Part shown: positions 1 to 6,364 of the stretch, piece by piece | Position numbering within the stretch: the stretch's first letter is position 1 | How the letters are laid out: every line of letters begins with the position of its first letter | Assembly: GCA_022615525.1 (NCBI GenBank) | Contig: JAKEGN010000032.1 | Location: 1 to 13,973 of the forward strand | DNA: 13,973 bases | Direction: 5' to 3' | Source of the DNA: Woeseiaceae bacterium | GTDB lineage: Bacteria; Pseudomonadota; Gammaproteobacteria; Steroidobacterales; Woeseiaceae | Notes under the pieces: model-generated | Seen by the model: the letters and a program-made list of their open reading frames with translations, nothing else | The model's database searches: none | What the model was told of the DNA's origin: nothing | Program-made: the position numbers and the translations under genes

Positions 1-6
1 GGTAAC

Positions 7-888
7 ATGAACAGCAATCCGCACTTTGATCCGAAAATTCTCAGCCTCTTCGATGGATACGTGCACGGCCGAATAAGCCGGCGCGAGTTCCTGGATCGCG
101 CCACAGCCGTATCCGCGACTGGATTGTCGGCCACGACGTTACTGGAACTGCTCAGCCCGAACTACGCACTCGCACAGCAGGTCTCACCGGACGACGACTC
201 GATCGAGCTCAGCTATCGGGAATACGACTCGCCCGAGGGAGGCGGCCGGATGCGCGGCTACCTGGCAGTACCCGCCCGTGCCGATGGCAGGTTGCCGGGC
301 GTGATCGTTATTCACGAGAATCGTGGCCTGAATCCCTACATCGAGGACGTCGCGCGCCGCGTCGCGGTCGCCGGGTTCATTGCATTCGCACCGGATGCCC
401 TCACGCCGCTCGGTGGCTACCCGGGAAATGACGATGAGGGCCGGGCGTTGCAACAGAAACTCAACAATGTCGAAATGCTGAATGATTTCATTGCCGCGGT
501 TCGTTTCCTGCAGGGCAACGAACGGTGCACGGGAAAAGTCGGTTGCGTCGGCTTCTGCTTTGGCGGCTGGATGGCGAACGCCCTGGCCGTCAAGGTCGCC
601 GACCTCGCGGCGGCAGTACCGTTTTACGGTGGGCAGCCGACCGCCGAAGACGTGCCGTCAATCAATGCACCGTTGCTGATTCATCACGCCGGCCTGGATG
701 AGCGTATCAACGCAGGCTGGCCAGCCTATCGGGCGGCACTCGATGCTGCCGGCAAGAGCTATACGGAATACACCTACGAGGATACAAACCACGGATTTCA
801 TAACGATACTACGCCTCGCTACGACCGGGCGGCCGCAGAGCTTGCCTGGCGGAGGACGATTGAATTTTTCCGCCAGAATCTGGTCTGA
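7..888 (+). CDS. Tat-exported dienelactone hydrolase family protein (YghX-like)
   Basis: An alpha/beta hydrolase of the dienelactone hydrolase family, 293 residues. The N-terminus carries a twin-arginine motif (SRREFLD, residues 24-30) followed by a weakly hydrophobic Ala/Thr/Leu stretch ending near ALAQQ (about residue 58), so export in folded form to the periplasm is likely. The catalytic triad is visible: Cys184 in the nucleophile elbow GFCFGG, Asp231 in AGLDER and His262 in NHGFH. Glu104 in HENRG matches the Glu that activates the Cys in this family. The N-terminal segment before the Tat motif and the phrases GLNPYIEDVARR and GGYPGN are as I remember them from YghX-type hydrolases. The natural substrate of that group is not established; a lactone or ester is expected. 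Only six bases precede the ATG, so the ribosome site cannot be judged. About 100 bases without a clear signal separate it from the next gene. Confidence 0.9.
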   Translation: MNSNPHFDPKILSLFDGYVHGRISRREFLDRATAVSATGLSATTLLELLSPNYALAQQVSPDDDSIELSYREYDSPEGGGRMRGYLAVPARADGRLPGVIVIHENRGLNPYIEDVARRVAVAGFIAFAPDALTPLGGYPGNDDEGRALQQKLNNVEMLNDFIAAVRFLQGNERCTGKVGCVGFCFGGWMANALAVKVADLAAAVPFYGGQPTAEDVPSINAPLLIHHAGLDERINAGWPAYRAALDAAGKSYTEYTYEDTNHGFHNDTTPRYDRAAAELAWRRTIEFFRQNLV

Positions 889-976
889 GAGGTATCAACC
901 AGGGCTTGGTCTTGCGCCGCTTCGGCCGCCATCGGGCAAGCTCTTGCAGGGGCTGTCGTGAACCCGCGCAGGATCC

Positions 977-986
977 GGAGGTGATC
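977..986 (+). promoter_or_regulatory. Near-perfect Shine-Dalgarno setting a TTG start
   Basis: The ten bases GGAGGTGATC are fully complementary to the 3' end of bacterial 16S rRNA (anti-Shine-Dalgarno plus flanking bases). They lie just before TTG at 990, with eight bases between GGAGG and the start. This fixes the start of the TPR gene at 990. The GTG inside the motif (981) and the ATG at 906 are much less likely starts. Confidence 0.75.
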
Positions 987-989
987 AAA

Positions 990-1532
990 TTGAAAAGTCT
1001 TGCTTTGCTTCTGCTCGCCATGGTGCTGGGGCCTGCCGCATTGGCACAAAGTCCGGAGAGCACCAAAACGACGACCAATTCGGTGATGACTATCGGGCAA
1101 CGGAACCCGGCGCTCTACGATGGCGCCCAGGCACTGCTTGCCGGAAACGATGAACAAGGCGTAATGCTCACGCTCGAAGGCCAGAAGCTTGCACAGGGTG
1201 CACGCGAGGAGGAAGCGGCGCTTTCGAATCTCTGCGCAGGCTACATCAGGCTGCGTCAGCTGGATACCGCAATGAAATACTGCGATACCTTGCTCGAACG
1301 AAATCCGAATCACTGGCGCGGATATAACAACCGGGCCGTGATTTACCTGGAACTCAAGGAGTACGAGAAAGCGGACCAGGATCTCAAGCGTGCGGAGTCA
1401 CTGAACCCGGAAGCACGCACCGTCAAGGTCGCTCGGGCCATCTATATGGACGCTGTGTACCCGGTCGCCCCGGCCGTCGAGATCGATGACCGGCAGGGCG
1501 GTGCCAGAAAGGGAAATGACAAGAATCGCTGA
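990..1532 (+). CDS. Secreted tetratricopeptide-repeat protein
   Basis: A 180-residue protein starting at TTG after a near-perfect Shine-Dalgarno. Residues 1-20 form a classical signal peptide (Lys2, a leucine-rich core, then PAALAQ), so it should be periplasmic. Residues about 73-140 hold two TPR units. The second is the clearest, with the phrases NPNHWRGYNNRAVIYLELKEY and AEKADQ-like helix pairs, ending in LNPEA. TPRs bind partner proteins; no catalytic motif is seen. The C-terminal 40 residues are not repeat-like and end in a basic, Asn/Lys-rich tail. The gene overlaps the following TonB-domain gene, so the two products are probably translated together and may interact. The partner is unknown. 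An alternative start at 906 would bury the signal peptide and is rejected. Confidence 0.8.
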   Translation: MKSLALLLLAMVLGPAALAQSPESTKTTTNSVMTIGQRNPALYDGAQALLAGNDEQGVMLTLEGQKLAQGAREEEAALSNLCAGYIRLRQLDTAMKYCDTLLERNPNHWRGYNNRAVIYLELKEYEKADQDLKRAESLNPEARTVKVARAIYMDAVYPVAPAVEIDDRQGGARKGNDKNR

Positions 1533-1932
1533 AATGCCGCGGGCCCTGTCGGCGGTGGTGGTCACCGGGCTGCTGCTGCCGTTTGCCGGATTGGCGGAGG
1601 AAGAGTCAGCGCCGGGGGGTACCTATCTGTCGGATACGCAGCGCGAACGAACTCCCTCAATCACCGCATTCCCGAAGTATCCATACGTCGCCCGACGGGA
1701 TCGCATGGAAGGTGAAGCGACGATCTGTTTTACCGTGAACGCGAAAGGGCAGATTATACGGCCTGGTGTGCGCAGCAGTTCGCACCGGATCTTCGATAAG
1801 CCTGCCCTGGAGGCAATCCGCGCGTCGACTTTCGAACCGCTCAAACCCGGCGAAAGCAAATCGAACCTGAAAACCTGCCGCATCTTTCGCTTCAGGCTCG
1901 ACCCGATATCCGTGGCAAACGAAAAGGGCTGA
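1516..1932 (+). CDS. Secreted TonB C-terminal domain protein
   Basis: About 138 residues. The N-terminus looks like a signal peptide (MPRALSAVVV, then a Leu/Phe core ending at GLAEEE). The rest is a TonB C-terminal fold: FPKYPYVARRDRMEGEA, then FTVNAKGQI, FDKPALEAIRASTFEPL and a final strand CRIFRFRLDP. In the usual energy transducer this domain is tethered to the inner membrane by an N-terminal helix and a Pro-rich linker; here the linker is absent and the domain follows the signal almost directly. Two cysteines (in ATICF and KTCRI) could form a disulfide in the periplasm. The start is uncertain. ATG 1516 overlaps the TPR gene by 17 bases and has a poorly spaced GGG; ATG 1534 lies one base after the TPR stop; ATG 1486 is also in frame. 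No exbB/exbD is present, so classical energy transduction cannot be assumed. Confidence 0.75.
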   Translation: MTRIAEMPRALSAVVVTGLLLPFAGLAEEESAPGGTYLSDTQRERTPSITAFPKYPYVARRDRMEGEATICFTVNAKGQIIRPGVRSSSHRIFDKPALEAIRASTFEPLKPGESKSNLKTCRIFRFRLDPISVANEKG

Positions 1933-1933
1933 A

Positions 1934-1950
1934 ACCGTACCGCTTACGGT
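1934..1950. terminator. Small hairpin between convergent genes, possible terminator
   Basis: Inverted repeat ACCGTA, five-base loop, TACGGT. It lies exactly in the gap between the convergent TonB-domain gene (stop 1930-1932) and the aldolase gene (stop 1944-1946), overlapping the latter's stop. On the minus strand it is followed by only three Ts, and on the plus strand by none, so it is a weak candidate for a shared terminator. Confidence 0.3.
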
Positions 1951-2555
1951 AGTCGCTCCTGCAACTCGAGTATCTTCGTCGCGGCCACGGCCATGGTTTC
2001 GCCAATACTGACGAGGCCTTCCTCATGCCCGCCCATGACCGCGATACCGGTCGTTCGAAAGTCCGACTCGCGCCACAATCGTGCGAACTCCCTGGCCATT
2101 TCCGGGGTACCGTAAGCGACCGCCGGGTCCGTGGTGGGAATCAGGCCCGCCAGCCCATTCCATAGCAGTTTGCTGTGCACGTGTACGACGGCCATGATCG
2201 AGCTGTCGGTTTGATAGAGGGCCGCGTGCGTCATGGACTCCGAGGAAGCCTGTACCGGACCTCGACAGCTGACGCGATTACGCTCCGGATCCGCATTTGT
2301 CACCAGGGAAAAGTGCTGCGGTCCGACGTCTCGCAGGTGCCCGGTCTGAGTCCCGCTGATGAGGAACTCCGGTCCGCTGCCGATGCGCATGCTGATGTTG
2401 CCGAAGCCTATCCCGGCATCCGCGTAAATCCCGATGAGACCGGCATCGTGCAACGGTCGTCGCCACCGGCACAACTCGTCCGTTTCTCTGAACTTTGGCA
2501 GCTCACACTCGGTCCAGTCGCATTCGAACTTCGTGTAGCCCTCATCGATGGTCAC
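1944..2555 (-). CDS. Class II aldolase/adducin family, probable 5-(methylthio/deoxy)ribulose-1-phosphate aldolase
   Basis: A zinc-dependent class II sugar-phosphate aldolase of 203 residues, starting at a GTG whose last two bases form the TGA stop of mtnA (GTGA, four-base overlap). A longer reading from ATG 2621 would overlap mtnA by 70 bases and is less likely. Visible features are GFGNIS (50-55) and SGTQTG (67-72) for phosphate binding, Glu106 in SSES as catalytic acid/base, and zinc ligands His125, His127 (HVHSK) and His177 (GGHEEG). Following mtnA, it should cleave 5-methylthioribulose-1-phosphate or 5-deoxyribulose-1-phosphate to dihydroxyacetone phosphate plus an aldehyde (the DHAP shunt known from Rhodospirillum rubrum and pathogenic E. 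coli). The alternative is MtnB, the dehydratase of the methionine salvage pathway, which has the same fold. Against MtnB, no mtnC- or mtnD-like gene is present. Family and metal site are sure; the substrate is inferred. Confidence 0.85.
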   Translation of the reverse strand: MTIDEGYTKFECDWTECELPKFRETDELCRWRRPLHDAGLIGIYADAGIGFGNISMRIGSGPEFLISGTQTGHLRDVGPQHFSLVTNADPERNRVSCRGPVQASSESMTHAALYQTDSSIMAVVHVHSKLLWNGLAGLIPTTDPAVAYGTPEMAREFARLWRESDFRTTGIAVMGGHEEGLVSIGETMAVAATKILELQERLP

Positions 2556-3664
2556 TTGCGTACTGCCCGTTCCGGGAAGAGCCGGGCAAGTCCGGATTCG
2601 CTCGCTTCGCATATGCCGCATTCGGTGATCAGGCCGGTGATCAAACGTGCAGGCGTGACGTCGAATGCATAATTCAGCACCGGTGTTCCGCTGGCAATCG
2701 TCTGTACCGTACCGGTTCCCTCCCTGGTGAGACCGAATACCTGCGATACCTCGCGCGGATCGCGCTCCTCGATCGGGATATCCCGAATCCCGTCGGATAT
2801 CGTCCAGTCTATGGTTGTGGACGGCAGCGCCACGTAAAACGGCACGTTGTTGTCATGGGCGGCAAGTGCCTTCAGGTAGGTGCCGATCTTGTTCGCCACG
2901 TCGCCGCTGCGCGTCGTTCTATCGGTTCCGGTGATGCAGATATCGACCATACCGTGCTGCATCAGGTGGCCGCCGGTGTTGTCGACGATGACCGTGTGCG
3001 GCACGCCGTTCTCAGCCAGCTCCCAGGCAGTCAGCTGCGACCCCTGGTTTCGCGGCCGCGTCTCGTCGACCCAGACATGAATGTCGATGCCTTTCTGGTG
3101 TGCGAAGTAAATCGGTGCCGTTGCCGTGCCCCAGTTGATGGTCGCGAGTGAGCCGGCATTGCAGTGTGTCAGCACCTGGACCGGAGCGCCTGCCTTGCGC
3201 AGGGCTATCTCCTCCAGCAGGGGCAGCCCGTGACGGCCAATGCCTTTCGAGATCTCGATGTCTTCGTCACAAATCGCACTGGCCTCACGCTCCAGTGTCG
3301 CGACGAGATGCTGTTCGTCACTGGCTCGCGCAACCGCAAGCACGCGATCGATGGCCCAGCGCAGATTGACAGCCGTCGGTCGCGTCTTGCGTAGGCTGTC
3401 GGCGGCGAGTTGCACCTCGCGCTGCGCATTGCCGGCGCATCGTCCTGCGGCAGCCGCGAGGTAGAGGCTCCAGGCGGCCGTCGCGCCGATGAGCGGTGCG
3501 CCGCGAACGAGCATCTCGCTGATGGCATGCGCGCCGTCCTGCCACGATCTCAGATCCCGGACGACGTACTCGTGCGGCAACATCCGCTGGTCGATGATCT
3601 GCACAACCAGGGGGTCTCCGGGTTTTTGCCAGATGGTGCGGAATGCTTCGCCCTTGGCGCGCAA
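2552..3664 (-). CDS. mtnA: Methylthioribose-1-phosphate isomerase (aldose-ketose isomerase)
   Basis: Converts 5-methylthioribose-1-phosphate (and in some bacteria 5-deoxyribose-1-phosphate) to the ribulose-1-phosphate, in the cytoplasm. It has 370 residues, slightly longer than typical members. RGAPLIG (54-60), Cys168 in LTHCNAG and Asp248 in TGTDR mark the active site. The 80-residue distance between Cys and Asp equals that of the B. subtilis enzyme (Cys160, Asp240), which separates MtnA from the related eIF2B subunits. NKIGTY and ALPSTTID are also family signatures. The start is TTG at 3664, supported by the N-terminal phrase EAFRTIW that aligns with other MtnA starts; the ribosome site upstream is weak. 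It lies 15 bases after folD and overlaps the downstream aldolase by four bases, so the two are translationally coupled. No MTR kinase or MTA phosphorylase is in the window. Confidence 0.93.
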   Translation of the reverse strand: MRAKGEAFRTIWQKPGDPLVVQIIDQRMLPHEYVVRDLRSWQDGAHAISEMLVRGAPLIGATAAWSLYLAAAAGRCAGNAQREVQLAADSLRKTRPTAVNLRWAIDRVLAVARASDEQHLVATLEREASAICDEDIEISKGIGRHGLPLLEEIALRKAGAPVQVLTHCNAGSLATINWGTATAPIYFAHQKGIDIHVWVDETRPRNQGSQLTAWELAENGVPHTVIVDNTGGHLMQHGMVDICITGTDRTTRSGDVANKIGTYLKALAAHDNNVPFYVALPSTTIDWTISDGIRDIPIEERDPREVSQVFGLTREGTGTVQTIASGTPVLNYAFDVTPARLITGLITECGICEASESGLARLFPERAVRK

Positions 3665-3679
3665 GCTCGGCGTCCCGTA

Positions 3680-4573
3680 TCAGCGGCGACTGGCAGCAAG
3701 CCGCGCCGACGTCAGGGTGTTCGACATCAGCATCATGATGGTCATGGGACCGACTCCACCGGGTACCGGGGTAATGGCCTTGGCCACGCGCACGGCAGAA
3801 GCAAAGTCGACATCGCCGGTCAGCATGGACTTGCGTTCACCGTCGACGTCGACATCGATGCGATTGATGCCAACATCGACCACTACAGCGCCGGGTTTGA
3901 TCCAGTCTCCCTGAACCATGTTCGGCCGGCCGATTGCCGCAACCAGTATATCGGCGCGACGCGCAATACCGGGCAGGTCCCGGGTGCGGCTGTGACAAAT
4001 AGTGACCGTGGCATTCGCCTGCAGCAACAGGCTCGCCATCGGTTTGCCGACGATGTTCGATCGCCCGATGATGGCCGCATTGAGTCCGGACAGGTCGCTG
4101 CCGAGCTGATCAGCGATGAGTCGCATACATCCGGCCGGAGTGCAGGGCACGAAAGTATCTGCCGCGTGTCCGGCCGCCAGCTTTCCGATGTTCTGAAAAT
4201 GAAAACCGTCAACGTCCTTCTCCGGCACGATCGACTGCGTCACAGCGAGCTCATCGAGGTGCTTTGGCAATGGCAGCTGCACGAGGATGCCGTGTATGCC
4301 AGTATCGTTGTTCAGGCTCTCTATCAGGCGCAAGAGCTCCTGCTGGGAAGTTTCCGCGGCAAGCGTGTGCTGAACGGAGTGAAAGCCGCAGCTTTCGGCG
4401 GTCCGCTTCTTGTTCCGCACGTAAACCTGACTCGCCGGATCCTCACCGACGATTACGACAGCAAGGCCCGGTCGCACGCCACTTGACGAGTACAGTGCAG
4501 CGGCGTCCGCGGTTATGACTGCCGCCAACTGTGCTGCTTTGGCTTTGCCATCCATTAATACAGCGCTGGTCAT
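3680..4573 (-). CDS. folD: Methylenetetrahydrofolate dehydrogenase / methenyltetrahydrofolate cyclohydrolase
   Basis: Bifunctional cytoplasmic enzyme that interconverts 5,10-methylene-, 5,10-methenyl- and 10-formyl-tetrahydrofolate, using NADP. It has 297 residues, normal for bacterial FolD. Catalytic Tyr51 and Lys55 (YVRNK), the folate-site run GILVQLPLP (95-103), KDVDGF (119-124), the nucleotide-binding IGRSNIVGKP (169-178) and the closing signature PGGVGPMT (271-278) are all intact. ATG 4573 is preceded by AGGA at short spacing. It is first in an apparent three-gene operon with mtnA and the aldolase, which would tie one-carbon metabolism to SAM by-product salvage, although co-location may be incidental. 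The upstream region contains an inverted repeat at 4608-4626 and a poor -10-like CATATT. Confidence 0.95.
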   Translation of the reverse strand: MTSAVLMDGKAKAAQLAAVITADAAALYSSSGVRPGLAVVIVGEDPASQVYVRNKKRTAESCGFHSVQHTLAAETSQQELLRLIESLNNDTGIHGILVQLPLPKHLDELAVTQSIVPEKDVDGFHFQNIGKLAAGHAADTFVPCTPAGCMRLIADQLGSDLSGLNAAIIGRSNIVGKPMASLLLQANATVTICHSRTRDLPGIARRADILVAAIGRPNMVQGDWIKPGAVVVDVGINRIDVDVDGERKSMLTGDVDFASAVRVAKAITPVPGGVGPMTIMMLMSNTLTSARLAASRR

Positions 4574-4607
4574 GAGTCCTGGCTCTTCGAAATATGATCA
4601 ATAAAAT

Positions 4608-4626
4608 GACCGCGAAAACTGCGGTC
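4608..4626. repeat. Inverted repeat upstream of folD, possible operator or leader hairpin
   Basis: Perfect inverted repeat GACCGC, seven-base AT-rich loop, GCGGTC, in the 199-base gap between divergent folD (start 4573) and the DoxX gene (start 4773). It lies 35-53 bases upstream of the folD ATG, where a promoter would be expected, so it could be an operator or a leader hairpin. Two further short palindromes lie at 4675-4687 and 4705-4718. The rest of the gap shows no gene or RNA. Confidence 0.3.
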
Positions 4627-4772
4627 GCGAGAGACTCCGCCGACGATCGGCGCAGCCCGCGATAGTAACGCCTGCGGACGGCGTCCGTAAACACGGGAGA
4701 CCGACGAAACGGGTTTCGCAGCAACTCCGGCATCGCAGTGCTAACATAGATTTACCCGACGGAGGGCATGAA

Positions 4773-5252
4773 ATGGTTGATCGCATCGACTACAGGTCGC
4801 GGAAGCGAATTCAACTTTGGCCGATCGCGTTGCTGCGCATTTATACCGGCATCTTTTTCGCCTGGCACGGTATAGGGAAGATAAGCGGCGGAGACTTTGC
4901 AAACGGTATGACCGGGTTCCTGACGTCGAGGCTGGAATCGAGTTTCCCGTTTTATCGCCCGTTCATCGAAGGGGTAGTGTTGCCGAACAGCGGCATTTTC
5001 GCGGCGATGGTTGCGTGGGGTGAATTGCTGATCGGGCTGGCGCTCATCGTTGGTCTCGCCACGCGTTACGCGGCGTTCGCCGGTGCATTCCTGGTTGCAA
5101 ACTTCTGGTTTGCAAAAGGCGAGCCGTTTCTTGCCGCGTCGAATCATGACGTGATCTGGCTTGTCATTCTGATTGCACTTGCTTTGATTCCGGCCGGACG
5201 GGTCGCCGGGCTCGACGACGGTCTGTCGGACAGAATGCCGTTCCTGCGCTGA
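4773..5252 (+). CDS. DoxX family inner-membrane protein
   Basis: A 159-residue integral membrane protein with about four helices (near residues 17-37, 70-95, 97-113 and 124-142). The first helix contains the DoxX signature (LLRIYTGIFFAWHGIGKI). DoxX proteins are small quinone- or redox-linked membrane proteins; the archaeal member is a subunit of thiosulfate:quinone oxidoreductase, but most bacterial members have no assigned reaction. The start is clear: GGAGGG at 4761-4766, six bases before ATG. It is followed after 10 bases by a thiopurine-methyltransferase-type gene in the same direction, so the two probably form an operon. No function beyond membrane redox or stress can be claimed. Confidence 0.85.
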   Translation: MVDRIDYRSRKRIQLWPIALLRIYTGIFFAWHGIGKISGGDFANGMTGFLTSRLESSFPFYRPFIEGVVLPNSGIFAAMVAWGELLIGLALIVGLATRYAAFAGAFLVANFWFAKGEPFLAASNHDVIWLVILIALALIPAGRVAGLDDGLSDRMPFLR

Positions 5253-5262
5253 GTTTCCCGCA

Positions 5263-5934
5263 ATGACCGAGGACTGGCTCGCGCGCTGGGAACAGGGACG
5301 CACCGGTTGGCACGAAGCCGGAGGCAGTTCCAGCCTGAGGAAGTACTGGCCCGACTTGCCGCAGGGCAGCAAGGTGCTGGTCCCGCTTTGCGGCAAGACA
5401 CCGGATCTTGCATGGCTGGAAAGCCGCGGGCTCGAGGTTACCGGGGTTGAACTGTCTCCACTCGCAGCCGAGGCTTTTTTTTCGGACCGTGGCCTTCGAT
5501 ACTCGGATTTTCACGACGACGATTTTCGTGTCTATATGGCAGTCGACCGTAACATCAGGATTTATTGCGGCGACTATTTTTCTTTTCGCGGGCAGTCTTT
5601 CGATGCAATCTACGATCGGGGGGCGCTCGTTGCACTTCCGCCCGGCGACCGGCGTAGCTATGCCCGGCACACTGATTGCCTTTTGCGACCGGGCGCAACC
5701 CGCCTCCTGATCACGCTCGAGTACGACCAGGCGATCGTCGACGGCCCGCCTTTCGCCGTCATGGCGGATGAAGTACGGGAGTACTGGCCGTTACTCGAGC
5801 GCATTTCCGAGAAAGACGATCTCCGGAACAGCCCGCCGAAGTTCCTCGAACGCGGTCTCAGGGAGATAACGGAGGTCATCTGGACGACTGCGGGGACAGT
5901 CCGGGCACAAGGGCCCCCGACGGCGAGACGCTGA
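5263..5934 (+). CDS. tpm: Thiopurine S-methyltransferase family protein
   Basis: A SAM-dependent methyltransferase of the TPMT family, 223 residues, soluble. Family marks are Trp5/Trp9 and GWHEAG near the N-terminus, VPLCGKTPDLAWL (40-52) as the SAM-binding start, Glu63 in GVELS, YDRGALVALPP (117-127) and the EYD...GPPF region (153-164). Bacterial members methylate thiopurines and sulfur, selenium or tellurium compounds, and Pseudomonas Tpm gives tellurite and selenium-compound tolerance. The last about 12 residues (Arg/Pro-rich) look like a short extension. It sits 10 bases after the DoxX gene. The ribosome site is weak (GAG nine bases upstream), which fits coupling to the gene in front. Its stop is four bases from the stop of the convergent GFA gene. 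The symbol follows bacterial usage; the true substrate is unknown. Confidence 0.88.
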   Translation: MTEDWLARWEQGRTGWHEAGGSSSLRKYWPDLPQGSKVLVPLCGKTPDLAWLESRGLEVTGVELSPLAAEAFFSDRGLRYSDFHDDDFRVYMAVDRNIRIYCGDYFSFRGQSFDAIYDRGALVALPPGDRRSYARHTDCLLRPGATRLLITLEYDQAIVDGPPFAVMADEVREYWPLLERISEKDDLRNSPPKFLERGLREITEVIWTTAGTVRAQGPPTARR

Positions 5935-5938
5935 CAGC

Positions 5939-6364
5939 TTATGCCGCGAACCGCGCTTTTGCCCAACGTTGCTCGCGTCGTGTAATTCGGGAGTCCCTGT
6001 CCTCGCCTGCGTAGCTGACTGCGACGACGGGCGCCATGTTTTCCAGCGGCGCTGCGAGTGCACGGAGGTTGACGATACCGAAAGTACCCTGGTCTCCTGT
6101 CATGACCGCACCAATGTAAACCCCGCAATTGCTGCACAGCAGGAAATCAGCCGTTTGCAGGCCGAATCGGTAACGCCTCATCCGCTCCGGAACTTGCGCG
6201 AAGAACTCGATTTCCGCCATCGCTCCGGACGTGCTGAGTACATCGTGCATACGGCAGAACGAACAATCGCATGCACGTATCGTCCACTCCGATGGATCGA
6301 CGCGCGTGCGAAACCGGTAGCCGATTGCGGAACAGTGACAATGTCCTTCGAACTCAATGCTCAT
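5939..6364 (-). CDS. GFA/CENP-V domain zinc protein
   Basis: A 141-residue member of the GFA (glutathione-dependent formaldehyde-activating enzyme-like)/CENP-V family. The zinc-binding cysteines are all present: Cys9 and Cys11 (GHCHC), Cys32, Cys34 and Cys37 (CDCSFCR), and Cys77 and Cys80 (CSNCG). Few family members have a proven reaction; binding of a small thiol adduct is the usual guess, and formaldehyde-glutathione chemistry should not be assumed. It is the last gene of a seven-gene minus-strand cluster. Its ATG lies inside the end of the ceramidase-like gene (11-base overlap), so its translation likely depends on that gene. The ribosome site is weak (TTGGG). It is convergent with the methyltransferase gene with a four-base gap. 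Confidence 0.85.
   Translation of the reverse strand: MSIEFEGHCHCSAIGYRFRTRVDPSEWTIRACDCSFCRMHDVLSTSGAMAEIEFFAQVPERMRRYRFGLQTADFLLCSNCGVYIGAVMTGDQGTFGIVNLRALAAPLENMAPVVAVSYAGEDRDSRITRREQRWAKARFAA

Noticed and set aside
906..989. Upstream ATG start for the TPR gene
   Set aside because: It adds 28 Arg/Cys-rich residues in front of a good signal peptide, while TTG 990 has a near-perfect Shine-Dalgarno.
3410..4486. Long plus-strand open frame (358 codons) opposite mtnA and folD
   Set aside because: It is antisense to two clear genes, and its translation shows no domain and an odd Arg/His/Gln-rich composition. Long antisense frames are common in GC-rich DNA.
4443..4733. Minus-strand frame overlapping the start of folD and its upstream region
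   Set aside because: It overlaps folD in another frame and has no ribosome site or domain; the region is better read as a divergent promoter gap.
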